64,000 nucleotides of DNA from contig NC_135560.1 of NCBI RefSeq assembly GCF_964340395.1, forward strand, positions 20,251,675 through 20,315,674. Direction: 5' to 3'. The position numbers and the translations under genes are program-made. Below are positions 20,576 to 38,358 of the stretch, in pieces (position 1 is the first letter of the stretch; each line of letters begins with the position of its first letter). The stretch comes from Glandiceps talaboti (Eukaryota > Hemichordata > Enteropneusta > Spengelidae). Under the pieces are notes generated by a model that worked only from the letters and a program-made list of their open reading frames with translations, did no database searches and was not told the origin of the DNA.

Positions 20576-21593
20576 CATGTACCGTAGTGTGATGTACTTA
20601 TTAAAGCACGACACTGCAGGAGTTACAAACAAAAGAGACAGGAAGGAAGACTGTGTGTCGTTTTCCATTTGTTGTATCAGGTAAATGACTAGGTCATAAT
20701 CAATATTTTTGATGTACATTGTAACTAGTGTCCACTAATTGATTTTCTGTGCGTATTACGGTGATTTTGATTAAGGTCACAGACCACTATAGAGGGTGAA
20801 TAGGCCACCTGACGTTTTTTTTTCACTTTCACTGCGACTTTTGACATTTCCGTGCAGGGTTCATGATGGCAGACACTGCACTGGTACCTTCTTACTTGTC
20901 TGTGAATGGTAGTACAAACACAAACCCCCGGCTCCCCCCCCCCCACACACATACATGAGTCAATGTCCACATAACAACACATCATCATTGCCACGTTAAA
21001 TTGATAACATGAACCATGTAGTGATCTTTCAATAAATCGTAGTATTTTGTCTGTATTATCAAGTAAAATGAAAAACTCTTGAAAGCAAGTCAGCAGGTTT
21101 TCCCATGCACCAAATGAAATATTCCTTAAAAGTTTTCAAAAGAGGCAGTGGTTCATATCCATTCGAATATATTACTTATTACCAGTTCCGCAGTAAGCTT
21201 TTTATGTGTTATACTAGTAATTAATGAACTGAACTGAATGGTCTTCTTTTCTGTACATATAACTGTATATTGATTTTTCCCGAATACTTTCATGGAGATA
21301 CGTGATATCGACAAAGTCACAGAATTCATACTAAAGTCTTGTTCTTTATATTATCTTATACTGTACAGGTTAATTTTAGCCAAAGGAAAATTGCCATTTT
21401 CTGGGCCATTTATTAAAGCAAAAGACTGCAGGGACAGTTTAATAATCTATTTTTGTCTTGTTGCACAACTGGTAAGTAATAAAACACGGCCAATAAACCA
21501 ACAAGTGTATCAGCTGTTCAAGTAGTGATCCGTGATTTGCCAGCTTCTGAAATGTGGCACATGGAATTGTATTAGCAGGCAGGCAGGCAGGCG

Positions 21594-21708
<115 letters not shown>

Positions 21709-21775
21709 CGGATTTTACTTAATTGAAATCCGTCGGCGGCACATGGCAGACAATAAAGGAACCTTCAGTAATTGC

Positions 21776-22260
21776 AAAGGGGGAGGGCCAGGGAACATGG
21801 CATTAGGCTACTGCATAAAAACTGAGCCCCTCCCATTCTGTAGTGCCCATAAATGACCCCATTGAAAATAGTGGGCACACTTACTCATGTGCGTGAGACA
21901 CACTTCGATCTTTCCTCACATCACACCTGACAATATTAATGCACCATATGGTTGTCATCAGCGATTTGATTGATATGGTCTGATATTACGGTACCTAACT
22001 GTAACCCTGATCCTGACCCTGACCCTAACCCTTACCCTAACCCCTAACCCCTAACCCTAGCAGATGTGGCAGCAGTGGGATGTAGAACCGACGGCAGCGA
22101 TGGGATGCCAAAATAACAAAATAATGCAAAGGTAGACAAGACATTTAGCCAAGGTAAAATGTGACCCTCCCCTAATCCACATTTTCTAAAAACATGGCCC
22201 TCCCCCAAAAACGATTAGTAAAAAGTGACCCCCCTCCTAATTCCCTGGGGGCGGCCCCTG
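21776..22260. mobile_element. hAT-like non-autonomous element, about 485 bp, with telomere-like core
   Basis: TAATTGC flanks both sides (21769 and 22261), and the outer flanks CCTTCAG and GAAGG read as one interrupted host sequence. The left end AAAGGGGGAGGGCCAGGGAA and the reverse complement of the right end, CAGGGGCCGCCCCCAGGGAA, are an imperfect inverted repeat. A 7-8 bp duplication and a CAGGGG end suit a hAT origin. The interior is rich in CCCTCCC blocks and holds CCCTAA-type repeats. Confidence 0.65.
22001..22060. repeat. Degenerate interstitial telomere-like repeat (CCCTAA type)
   Basis: Repeats of CCCTGA, CCCTAA and CCCCTAA run for about 60 bp inside the hAT-like element. CCCTAA/TTAGGG is the usual animal telomere unit. 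The patch is too short and degenerate to mark a chromosome end. Confidence 0.7.
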
Positions 22261-22636
22261 TAATTGCTGAAGGCTCGATCTCTCTTACTTTACTAGTAAG
22301 TATTTAAATTTGTCTGTATTCGAAACCCTTTCTGTAGTTCGAGATAATGATATTTATTACAAAGCCCGATGAGAACACAGTCGACAGCAGACCAGAAAAA
22401 AAGGAAGTGTTTCAGAGTTGTAGATTCTTTCTCAATGAATACCCAGGAAATTACCTGCTTTACAATTTGAACCTGCATATTAGCAATGAATACCATCAAT
22501 CTTGGTAAAATATGTTAAGCAACATATAATAAAATTAGTTATAAGCTTAATATTGTGAACCGATTTCACACAACTAAAAATACGAAAGCAATACCTCTAG
22601 AGCTTTCGACTAACCTCTTGCGTTGTTCACTTGCTG

Positions 22637-22649
22637 CCACTAGAGGGCG
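22637..22649 (+). promoter_or_regulatory. Candidate CTCF-type motif (left of tubulin pair)
   Basis: CCACTAGAGGGCG matches the core CTCF consensus CCASYAGRKGGC. The same 13 bp recurs at 35389, on the other side of the tubulin genes, in the same orientation. This is a motif match only. Confidence 0.4.
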
Positions 22650-22696
22650 TAGTAAAGATAATGACTGGATATGCTGGGATATGCTGATGAAGCGCG

Positions 22697-22797
22697 GGCA
22701 CTCGAATCAGCAATCTGTATGGTTTTTTGTTGGTTTTTTTAAAATGTATAGTAAATACTATACATTAAAAAAAACCATACAGATTGACCCGAGTGCC
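22697..22797. mobile_element. Long foldback (near-palindromic) element, about 100 bp
   Basis: GGCACTCG...CAATCTGTATGGTTTTTT pairs with AAAAAACCATACAGATTG...CGAGTGCC, and the centre AATGTATAGTA/TACTATACATT is an almost perfect palindrome. The left arm has a short insertion. No coding capacity; most likely a small MITE. Confidence 0.75.
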
Positions 22798-23884
22798 TGT
22801 GTACTGAAGTATACATGTAAGATACAAACTTGTGCATTTCAAGTTCGATAATTATGAAAGTGATTTGATGTTTTTAAATACTGAGATATATAAAGTTTAT
22901 TCTGTCATATTAAAAAGTAGTGGCTCCTTTTCATTACACGCAAAGTGAGAGTAGTACAAATCGTAATTCCTCTGTTCGGTTTTACCTGTAACTTGTAGTG
23001 ACGAAGACTAAACAGTTATAGTTAGTGTATACATGGCTTTATACATACGGGTACTTTTAGTAGTTGAAAATATTCTTCGCGTTCTGTACACTCGAGTGTA
23101 AATGTGTGTATGCAACCACATATCTTTTTATTCTATATTTTTTTAGCTATACTATAAGATACCTGACATGATGGTATCATACTATACATACATTTTTATC
23201 TTTTAATGACGCAAAATGTCTAATCATTTCTTACATGCAACTTCGACAATTTCGGATACAATGGATTTATTGGTACATCATCCATACATACGACGGAACC
23301 AACCCACGAGAACTGATCACCGGCGTACAAGTGACTGTACCTAACAATGCTTGGTACAAAAAATATGGCAAGGAGTTTCTAGTTCTGTCTCTTTTGAGCA
23401 TGTCTAGGGGATTAATCTCTGACATCGTTGCACTCACAGATTCAGCCATTAGGCAGACAGGCTTAGTGTTGGTTCTCATTAGACCTTGTAAATTTGTTGC
23501 ATTTACTAGACTGTTGATAATAATGGCATACTTTTCTCTCTAAGTGGACAGCAGAGTTTCACAATGCTTACACAATACATCTGGCTTCTTTGTGCGATAT
23601 TCTACTAGTTTATATAAATTAGGATCAGAAATGCAGAATATATTCAGAAGTCAACTTCAACGTCCTTGAATGCCATATTTGTGAATTCTCCAGAGCACAA
23701 CTCCAACAGGTGTCAATTGTCGAGTTGCGGCAATGGTCTGACAGTCATGGAGGCGTTGACATGGCAGTGTGGTACATGGTGTTTGGCATCATCTCGTTGG
23801 CGTACATCCAACACCCACTTTACATAGCATACATACCATGTAATGCCCCGGGGTGTAATGTACATTGTATTACGAATTGTCATC

Positions 23885-23885
<1 letters not shown>

Positions 23886-23948
<63 letters not shown>
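23886..23948. repeat. (TGTC)n microsatellite
   Basis: About 63 bp of TGTC repeats, 37 bp before a (TA)n tract. Confidence 0.97.
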
Positions 23949-23949
<1 letters not shown>

Positions 23950-23981
23950 AAACCCTCACACCCACACGTATATGGCGCATG

Positions 23982-23984
<3 letters not shown>

Positions 23985-24059
<75 letters not shown>
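23985..24059. repeat. (TA)n microsatellite
   Basis: About 75 bp of uninterrupted TA dinucleotides, a likely cruciform-forming site. Confidence 0.97.
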
Positions 24060-24060
<1 letters not shown>

Positions 24061-26059
24061 TCAGCATATACAATATGTCTATACTGGAGCAAACAGTGCT
24101 CAATACATATGCATGTAGAGCGGCATAACTACTAATAATAGACAATAATCAGACGACGATGATTGCGAAAGCATGAAACACTGTGTAACGGCCCCTGTGT
24201 ATCTTACTTGAAACTGTACTATTATTAGTAGTTATATACAAATACATCGATGAATCCACAACTACAACTTTGTGTTGCAAAGTGGTATTTCACACCTGGG
24301 TCAAACCTAGTAACTTGATACTTGAATGGAATATATAAATCACTTGTCTATACTCAGTAAACATTGTCATTACACTGGAAGGTACGGTTGCTAGAGACCA
24401 GTTAACACACGTTGTTACAACTGTAAATCCTGAATATTGTACAGGACTGCACAGTTTGGTATGGCAATATTGATTTATTACTTACATTTACCAAACGTGA
24501 TGCAGTGACCTGAATGTCGTAGAGATACAAAATCGATAAGTGACAAACTTATCGATCGATCGTCATTACCACAACTCTAAGTCCATGGTGCTAACAACTT
24601 GACCAGTAAATCATTGACTTCAACAAATGAGAAAACAACCTAGATCTTAAAATTAGTGGAGCCATGCATCATATAATGGTGGTTAATAAAGAGTTTGTAA
24701 TTCCGAGTGATACAAACTCACCGGTGCCATATATTTAATAATATTGAAATACCGATTACGCCTATAACAAATTTATAGAAAGAAACAAACGAATATTAAA
24801 ACGTCGGATCGAATCTTCGAATAGTGTGGCACTTCAGCGGGCTTTTTTCAAGAGGTTGGTTCTATTTCTCCAAACATAATTCCGAACGATTAGGATGTTC
24901 CACTGTATAACAATCAACCCCGGGACAATCACCAGAATGGAATTTGTTTTCTTACTTCCTGTGCGCCTTTTCTAGTGTACGCATCTCTAGTACAGTCTCA
25001 CCTCTCTAGTTGACACCATGGTATTCGTTGTTATGCTCGTTCAAAAACACACCAAAACAAAACAAATGTTTACCAGACAAATACATGTAAACTTTGTGTG
25101 TGTAAAACAAGCCAGATGAGTCTGTTTATTTCGAAACTATGCAACATGTATACATTGTACTGTATATATATATAATATAGTAGTATATTTCACTTTGGAT
25201 GTGGGCATAGTTCAGTTATCCATATTGGACATTGTATCATATAGCTCATGACAGTACATGAAATTCAGTAGCCACTCATGATGCATGTTGGAGTCTAGTT
25301 ACTAGTAAAAATTTAGATTATAGCCTAAATTTATTCTCGTTTTTTTCAGCCGTGCTGTTCGAAAAGTCTCGTACCTCAAACAACTGAATTTTATTTGTGT
25401 AGGTAGTATAGTAATAGCACGGATTGAAGGCTGGTGTTAAATATTGCCCTTGATTGAAAAAAAACGTGTAAAATCTTTGACTCATTCTATTTACAAGAGT
25501 TGAATATTAAAGTCTAATACTGATAATAGTAAGCTAAACACGCCTGAATGGTATTTATTAAAACTATACATCCTGGGTGAAAAAAACTACAAAGAGGTTT
25601 CGTAGTTTATACAAATGTTTAACAGTCATATGTTGATCTGATATGAATAGAGGTCGATCCTATTCGCTGTTCTGTTTGTAACGGTTGTCATTAACAAACA
25701 TTTACCGTGACCATGCAGTTATGGTTACCGAATGAGCCCCCTAACTACAAAGTCATCATGGGAAAATGATGCCATAGGCAGGTACGCATGACAGTAAACA
25801 ATGATATGCTGAGGCATGTTGTTTATCGGTATTTGGTTTCCTTAGCGGCAGGCGTACCTATATAAAGGAGGGACTTATGAATATTTTAGGAGGTTGGGAC
25901 TTTTCCAAATTTCGGTAAAAAATGCTACTTTTCAACCCCTTCATATATATTCTGCCATTTTGATGAGTCGGTAAATTGATAAGATGTCTTTTGGTTAATA
26001 TAAGTGCACGCTGAATCGAAAAAAGACCATCATTCAGTGGTCACCACCCGCAATTAAAT

Positions 26060-26180
26060 AGTACGTTCCACTGCTATGACGACAATGGGCTATATAAAGC
26101 TAACCGTAACGACAGAAATTCATTCGAATCTCACTAGCGACCCGTTTCAGTCCAACTGTGAGCATTTGTACTCCGTTTTA
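26060..26180 (+). promoter_or_regulatory. Alpha-tubulin 1 core promoter
   Basis: A TATA box, TATATAAAG, lies at 26091-26099, about 130 bp before the ATG. Blocks shared in order with the second tubulin gene are GTACGTTCCA...CTATGAC upstream of the TATA, CCGTAACG just after it, then AATCTCACTA and TGTGAGCATTT in the presumed 5' UTR. Conservation between paralogues whose surroundings have otherwise diverged supports function. Confidence 0.7.
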
Positions 26181-26227
26181 ACCCGATTTTGCAACTTACC
26201 CTAGCTTTTGCAACTAAATAACCGAAA

Positions 26228-28342
<2,115 letters not shown>

Positions 28343-28450
28343 ACGCCAAACAGTAAACAGCAACATACATCTGCGAAAATCCATCTTACTTCGCTATGAA
28401 CTCACACTCTGACTATATATTGCAATATACAACAAAGCAAATATGTGCTC

Positions 28451-28456
28451 AATAAA
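28451..28456 (+). terminator. Polyadenylation signal of alpha-tubulin 1
   Basis: AATAAA lies 109 bp after the stop codon, a suitable distance for a short tubulin 3' UTR. Confidence 0.6.
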
Positions 28457-31400
28457 CACTACCAAATATAATTATATCTACATTAATGTATATAAATGTT
28501 TTATATGAAGATATCAACTGATCTATATGTTGCTTGAAATAAAACCACACTGAATGTGTATAAATGTATATATTTTGTGTTGATGCATTAAATCTATTTG
28601 ATGAATGATATGTGAATGGTTTGACGTTAGTTAGTGATGAAAGAGTGTTGTCGTGTTGTTCCATACGTCCATCTGATGTTTATCAACGGTTTTAAATCCA
28701 TTTCGGACATCGTTTCAAAAGAAAATTCGAAAAAAAACCTTTGAAGTGCATCATACCGTAACTTAAGATGGTTTCAGAGTGGGGTTTGATTTTGAGATAT
28801 AGATTTGTGGGTACAGCTATCGTAATTTCCGAGGGTATATCATAAAGAGGGAAAAGTGATAATACACTTGATGAACATAAGGTCCAAACATCAAATCGTG
28901 CTTGATGTGGCCATGGCCATCGCATCGGTGCATTTCACAATTGTGCTGTGGTGATAACAGCGCCACGAACGACCTCATATCTTGTAGTGGAGTGACGTAG
29001 TGAGTTTATGCCCACTGTGGTGTAACGTAGGTCCAAATACACCCGCAAATATATCGATCAAAGGGTGAGACGTCCATATATCATCACTTATAACCCCTTC
29101 CAACCCCAAGTAGCCACCTCCACCCCAAGAGTAATAAAAAACGCGATGTAAGGGCGCCCTCATCGGGCTTATAGTGTAGTTATTTTGTAATGACATCTAA
29201 GATGGATTGAGGCCACTGTGAATTAAATGAATGAATGATCAAAAAAAAATTACAGGTCATCATTCTGTCACTCCAATGAATGTTAACAAATCAAAGTTTT
29301 CACATGTTTAATATGATAAATAGCATTGCCCTTACAAACTATGTCGTTATGAAATTACCGCAGTACAAATGTCCAAATAATATTTTGCTTGAAATAGTGA
29401 CAACTCAACTTGTTTACAACATGATGACTGATAAAAATGTACTTGATACGAACCAGAATAAAAGAGTACATGTTGTACTAATATTTGTTTACACGTTGTA
29501 ACTTGAAACAAGCTATTAACAAGTAGACATATGGATATTTGAATATTAGTACGGATTTTGACACCACATTTTATTACATGCATAGTAGTCTAGACTCTAA
29601 CCGTTGGGATTGAACATGGAGATCTATTTCAATACCCTATGAAATCTTCAGATTCAAATTTAACAAATGTAGTCTGTAGACTACATGCATAGACGTTTGC
29701 ACAGGTGTCAATGGCTTATCCATTTGTAGGCTGCGCCCTCACCGGTTACATGGAAATACGGGGATATCTGCAACTTGACGAGCTCGAGTGCATTAGGGAC
29801 GAGATCAATATTTCACTGTAGGATAAAAAAAAAACCCAAATAATTTGTTTTACGTAGTTAGGCCTGAGACCCCGACCCTCTCCTAACTTATTTAATTGGC
29901 GAAACTTGGATAACTGTTTTCAGACATGAGGATTGCAAATCAGTATATAGTAGTAAGCTTATCAACATGTTGTGAGAAAAATGCTCTTTCATTGACACTT
30001 TAATTTATCGAACCGTATTCACCACATCAGATTTTGATCAGGTTGGTCTTTAAATAAGCTTATGATTAATCATCGAATGTATCATCAACTTAAGGTGTGT
30101 TGACTCACAAAATAACACTAGATGGATCCGACCGAAAGCATCGGATAAAAGAATTTAATATTTAATTTATCAAATTATTACAATAAAGTCAGTCTGGTAA
30201 CCATAATCTTTTGATATCCTACAAACCGGAAATAAACCTTAAGAAACTATTAGAATGATTCTTTAAGACTATCCCATCGATCTTTCCGTAATATACTTAT
30301 AGAGAACGTACGGAAGGTGACATGAATGAATTCGAGCTTTGGGCGCCTATTAGTCGGAAATGAACAAGAAAAGGCCTTCACGTTAGACGAGAACTTGAAT
30401 GTAACGCCCATTGTTGGGAGATCTAACAATTTGAATACATGCTATACTTACTGTAGGGTATTAATTTCCTTTTTATTCAGAGAGGATAGTGTTGATTCAG
30501 ATTTACAATCCTGGAATAATAATTTGTTGGCGATTTTTTTTTCACATCTCACCATCTTAATCTCTTGTACGTGGTTGTTTTTTTATTAGTCATTTGATAT
30601 GTGACCTGGCTTGTTATTTATACCACATTTTAAATAATGAGAACATTTACCATTTTGGTGTATAGATACGACACGGTTTCTTATCATGTAGTCCAGGAGT
30701 AAATGCTGTACGCCATGTTGGGTAACTAGGCATTCCGAGTAGTAGTAATGTCAGTATTTGTAGAAAGCCGCTAATGCAAACACTATTACGTGTCCCTATG
30801 GTGATGTCAGTGTGTTGTAACATGCATCTTAGCTACTTCATAGTAGGAGCTATACAGTTGTGATAAGTTATAGGGTTTATTGTTTATTCGCTCATTATTC
30901 TGACACACTCGAACAACTTACATAGTTCTATAGATGTGACAACCGAACATTATGTGTATGAACTTTTTCAAAGATATCTATATATATGATCGAAAATTGA
31001 CTACACAATGTTATAAATATTCACCAAAAGCCATAATTCGACCACAGCTACGAATGATACAATTTATCTCGGCGAACACGACGTGGGTAAACCGGGGGGG
31101 GGGGGGGGGTAGCCAGCAGCCACAGGGCTCGGGTTAATCCACAGTTGATACGTCGTGTAGTCGAATAAATGCACTATAGATACCGTTTCACGGGATGGGG
31201 GTGGGGGTGGGGGTGGGGGTAGGTGGGGGTCATGGGTATATAATGTCGAAATCTACACAAATAAAATCTATTTAGTATTAAGTCCCAATATATACCGTTT
31301 CATGGTGGTGGAGTACTTCATGGGTATATAACTTTTAACTTTATAACGTAAAGATGTCATCACAGCAAGCTCTATTTCAAGTGAGGTGACGCGTTATGTG

Positions 31401-32060
31401 AAAAAACCCACACGATTATATTGTAATTTATTGAACTTCAATTCACAGTTGATTTTTTTCACTAATCCCATTATATCCATGATAAATGTTCTCTATGCAC
31501 TATGTCCGTTTCTATAATGTCACAATAATTTATTCAGTGTCTAGAAAACGATGTTACCTACTGAAGTTTAATGGTTTGTGCCGTTACTATGACGACACTT
31601 GTCAGCTCTGACTATACCAGACAAGTTACAGTAGATCTAGAAATTACAGTCTACCAACAGATTTCTTAACAAATTCCAGTCAAAGATTATGTTGATGTTG
31701 TATAATTTAATTTTGATTTGCCTTATCCCGCCATACCAGGAATGACGTCACTGTTACTTACACAATGTTCTACTGAAATACGTGACGATTAATAATGAAT
31801 TAGTTAATGCTGTAGACAATAGGATATAACTGTTTACAGTTTATATCTATTTGGTTCCCTTGGACGCAGACGAGTTCATTAGCACTGGGGGTTTATTGTG
31901 CACATCAATTTTAGTCGGACATACTCCAAGACAAATTGATGGAAAATATTACTTTATTGACGTTATTAATGTTATCAAATGATATAGATTCACGGGGTAC
32001 ACGAACACTTCAAAATAAACCCACTTGTATATCGTTCATCTTAGTAAGATGTATTTTATC
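28457..32060. other. Spacer between the tandem alpha-tubulin genes
   Basis: 3.6 kb with no gene I can support. It holds a G-rich patch near 31100-31230 and ordinary AT-rich sequence. The short open frames have no recognisable domain and no splice partners. I see no tubulin remnants, so there is no sign of a third decayed copy here. Confidence 0.55.
31094..31229 (+). repeat. G-run and (GGGGGT)n patch
   Basis: A run of 16 G at 31094-31109 and five to six GGGGGT-type units at 31197-31229. Both could form G-quadruplexes on the + strand. They lie 1.0 kb before the second tubulin gene. A similar GGGGGT patch sits at 8806-8840. Confidence 0.85.
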
Positions 32061-32071
32061 TTACCTTAAAC

Positions 32072-32190
32072 ACAAAATGGTACATTCCATTTCTATGACA
32101 GCACATCTCCCTATAAAGACGGGCCGTAACGGTAGATCTTCATTCCAATCTCACTAAACGACACCGTTAAGTCATATTGTGAGCATTTAC
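32072..32190 (+). promoter_or_regulatory. Alpha-tubulin 2 core promoter
   Basis: TATAAAG at 32112-32118, with GTACATTCCA...CTATGAC upstream and CCGTAACG, AATCTCACTA and TGTGAGCATTT downstream, in the same order and spacing as in copy 1. The sequence between these blocks has diverged. Confidence 0.7.
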
Positions 32191-32239
32191 TGCCGCTTAT
32201 TTAATTCCATACCACACTTCTACAAACAAACAATCGAAA

Positions 32240-34618
<2,379 letters not shown>

Positions 34619-34701
34619 ACGCCAAACAGTAAACAGCAACCCACTTTGACACTCGAATTAAAGAATAAACTAAGTGTATCATCATTATGATGATTGGTCA
34701 A

Positions 34702-34737
34702 ACCATGGATGTATTAGTATTACTATACATCCATGGT
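34702..34737. repeat. Perfect-arm hairpin after alpha-tubulin 2
   Basis: ACCATGGATGTAT and ATACATCCATGGT face each other around a short centre that itself pairs (TAGTA/TACTA), giving about 16 paired bases with one bulge. It lies about 40 bp after the likely polyadenylation signal. Confidence 0.75.
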
Positions 34738-35388
34738 CAAACATACACACAAAACAAACGCACATACCTTCAGTAACATCCATACCAGGGAAATAAGCAA
34801 TATAAAATAAATGAAGTACTAAAGTTTCACTTTGCAATAAAGTTTAATCTTTGTGTACAATCATAATGCACGTTGTGTGTCGTATTGATTCAATCTGCTG
34901 AGTATAGGTGTGGAACGAAGAGGTGAGAACACGTATAGTGAGTGTTAGACTGAATGTGTTGCAGCCTCATAGAGGTGACGTCATAGCATCGATGTACTGA
35001 TAAAAGACGAAATTCTTCAACTTTTGATTTTGCCCCCTCCTCCTCCTCCATATTAAACTAAACTGGCCAAGAGATAATTTTTCGAACTGTGATTTCATCT
35101 ACAATATTCAACCTTCAAAGTATGATTCTACTCCCTCTGATGGAAGCCTAAATCAATTATTTATAGGAAAAGCAACTTTTTATTGAATTTGGAAGTGGAA
35201 AAAACCCTACTCTCATGGTGATAGATTTGTCCTTTCTCTCTCGATTTTCACACCATTTAAGCCCTTAAATGTAAAATAAACTGACTTTGATAAATCTGAC
35301 ATAGTTTTTATCCGACTAAAATAGAATTGAGTCAAAACCCCTACCCCAAAATAACCAGCGTCTCTCAAATTTGAGTAGCATTTTCCTA

Positions 35389-35401
35389 CCACTAGAGGGC
35401 G
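35389..35401 (+). promoter_or_regulatory. Candidate CTCF-type motif (right of tubulin pair)
   Basis: CCACTAGAGGGCG, identical to the motif at 22637 and in the same orientation. The two sites bracket both tubulin genes. Motif match only. Confidence 0.4.
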
Positions 35402-36068
35402 GGCTCAAACATGGTAAGGCTGAACATGGAAGTAAACTTGATGAAATGATAACTACAATTTGCTGTTACATGTAATATCAGAAGGGGAATCGTGTATTAA
35501 TAGTTTATTGACAAAGAGCAACAACTATTTATCTAAGTGACCTATTTGTGTCTTGCCATTTCGACAAGGATTGTGTACAGTTAAAGCAACCAAAATGTTT
35601 GACATTTATACCGATGAGTGCGGTATTGACATTAAATTTATTATTAGTCTCCATATGTTTCTAACTAAACTATGTTGTGAGTGAAGGTGTAAATCGTAAC
35701 AATACTGTAAAGGAACTAGACTAGTTCAAGATCTGGTTTCCATTCACATTAAGTGGTGGTGATCTCTTTGGAGTGATTCTTGTTCCTTTCACAAGCAGAT
35801 CCAGTGTAATTATTCTTTTTATCACATGCTGTTTTCTTTCACATCCAATTCACCTGTCTGATCATACCATATTAACAAGGAATACCAAAACCGACACATA
35901 AAGCTCAAACTTGTTTATTAAACATAGCAGTGATCTTAGATATGTTGGTGTTTGTTGTACAAAGTCAGTGGTCAGACCATACATTGCGTGTAACCATTTG
36001 GCGTGAGGGGTTGTACACGCCAAGTATTGTGTAATGTTTGAAAAGAAAACTATACCAAACTATGCATT

Positions 36069-36404
36069 ATAGTTACTATATGAATGATAAATGGGTATTT
36101 ATTTTGGATTTTAATTCATGAAACAACTCTATGGTTTCCTACTTTTTAAAAAACAAATGACTCAAATCCATGTTTGTAACTCAATCAATTATAAAAAGCT
36201 ACAAAGTGTGTAAAAAGTTATTGTACGTAAAATGACAAACATTTTAAACCTCTAAACTTTTTACAGTTTTTTTCAGTTACAAACAAGGATTTAGGATATG
36301 TTATATCACATTGTTTTTTTATAAGTAGGAAAACATAGTAGAGATGTTTTCTGAATTATAAATCCAAAATAAATATCCCAATTGTCATTCATATAGCCAC
36401 TTTA
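36069..36404. mobile_element. Long-TIR palindromic MITE, family C, about 335 bp
   Basis: The left arm (CTATATGAATGATAAATGGG, TATTTATTTTGGATTTT, then TTTCCTACTTTTTAAAAAAC, then CATGTTTGTAACT) matches the reverse complement of the right arm over about 140 bp, including ATATTTATTTTGGATTT, TTTTCCTACTTATAAAAAAA and CCTTGTTTGTAACT. There is no coding capacity. The arms are diverged, so the insertion is old. Confidence 0.75.
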
Positions 36405-38209
36405 AATAGACAATAGTGGAAAACATGTTGCTTAAGTACTGAATAAATGTAAGCCATAACCTTATCAAATTTTACAAAGTATGAATAAATTTAATACACA
36501 ATGGTGAAAAAATTAAAAAATCTCATCTTAACTTCCCATCATACAATACCACATTTTTTGAGCATGCAATGCGATTTGGTTGCCTGGTTTTAAAAGGAGA
36601 TACTTTTCAGAAGGCGGAAACTTCCAGCTGATGTACCGTTCTATTAGTATTTACTATTCCTAATGATGTACATCTTAGGAGAAGTGTGCTGACTGGGTAC
36701 GCATAAACTGAGACAAGAAAGATCTTTAAAAACAATCAAACTTGTACTTTTTACCAGGATAGTTTCATTTTGTCTATAAGGAAATGAGTCTTGACAAAAT
36801 TCTGTTATCTAAAGATAAACCATTACTATGGAAACAGAAGGTAAACACAATGATAATTTTAAAGAAATTTTTACAAACTCTCCTCTGCTAATATACAGTG
36901 CCTCTTCAGTCATGCAATGACTCATCAAAAAAACATGCCTTTGGCTGATGAGTTAAAGAGAACAATACAGGGTTTGAACATTTATACCATGGGAACAAAA
37001 AAATATACAGCAATCTTGTTCAAATTTATCCCTTCATGTGACTATTCCCAAATTCAAATAGTCTTAGTTTGATGACAAAAAGTTCTATGTGTAAGTAGCT
37101 AGATTCAAAGTTGAAGTACAAGAATAAAACATTTGAAAGATTTCAAAAAAACTGTATGATATTTTATACAAATGGATGAACAATTCTGGTGAACAACTAT
37201 TGTCTGAAAATGACAAGCGTATTCTATTCTAAATTGTTGATCATCTAGTTATGTCAGGAACAGATTATCTCAATGTTAAGTGTCAGGGTCAAGATATTCA
37301 TATTTCTAACATTTCAAAGTAAATACATGTACACAAGGACATGAACACGGACACAGACACAGAAAGCAATAAGGAACTTGCAATCCAGACTGATCATGCT
37401 CTGACGCAAAGGACTATGAGATTATCTGTGGTTATCGTATTACCTAATCTGGAGCTACCGATAAAATTAACTTCCCACAATTTTTAGGGTAACTATGAAT
37501 TGATTATTTGTGGTTACAAAAAAATGTATCAACACTGTTTACAATACTAATTGATTAGTATTTATTATCATATTTCCCATGATGCAACATTCAACATGGT
37601 GGGTTTGCAAGTTCCCTATTACTATTATTTGATGACATACTATCAGCAAACCATCATATTATCAAAGTGATGGAACTATCAGACAGGAAAAGATGAAAGA
37701 GATAAATGATGAACACAGCTATGATACAACGACAAGATTCATCATTTTTTCTTCCATTTCTTTAGTAACTAAGTAAAAGGCACACTGGGTCTACTGTTGT
37801 CATGCCGATGACATCCTTATTGTAATGAAATTGATCCACAAAAAATGAACCACAATATCTAAATACCTTATTTCTTGCGTTCTACCTGCCATGATCCCAT
37901 TCTAAAGTGCATGCACTCAAACTATTTTCCTGATATACTGAATTTCACAAGTATTACTCATTATTACATATGTACCAGCGATTTCTTGCACTGGTGCATG
38001 TGCATACTTCTAGTGGTATTTGCACTAGTGCAATACCAATAACATTACTGCATACTTGCATGCAAATGATATGCAAATGAGGTAGTTCCTTGTACAAGAA
38101 CGTATCATTTTTACAGAAATTTGCCATTTCAGATAAACATATGTAATAATAACAAATAATATCAAATATAGAATGTGACAGATTCAGAACATTTGAATAC
38201 TTCTACTAA

Positions 38210-38358
38210 ACTGTAAGATACGTCATGCCGTTTCGCCCTCATCGGCCTTCTCTCTCCTGAATTTAATCTCGGTTGTGGTCTCATGCTAACGGCAACTTCA
38301 CAAGAAAGGGGTTGACCGATGTGCGAGGGTGCTCCGTCACGGCATACCTTACAGACTA
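38210..38358. mobile_element. Foldback MITE, family A, copy 4 (with enlarged centre)
   Basis: Left arm CTGTAAGATACGTCATGCCG then CGCCCTCATCGGCC; right arm GGTTGACCGATGTGCGAGGG then CCGTCACGGCATACCTTACA. The arms pair closely. The centre (about 38258-38310) is longer than in the other copies. A solo arm, TCTGTAAGATATGACATG, lies nearby at about 38581. Confidence 0.75.

Noticed and set aside
22001-22060. Chromosome end or fusion point
   Set aside because: Only about 60 bp of degenerate CCCTAA-like units, lying inside a transposon-like element with ordinary sequence on both sides.
23235-23543. Open frames on both strands with an ordinary-looking composition
   Set aside because: No recognisable domain, no splice partners, and neither strand could be matched to a known family. 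It might be a remnant of a transposon gene, but I cannot support that.
30326-30589. 87-codon frame between the tubulin genes
   Set aside because: No domain or splice context; composition matches the surrounding spacer.
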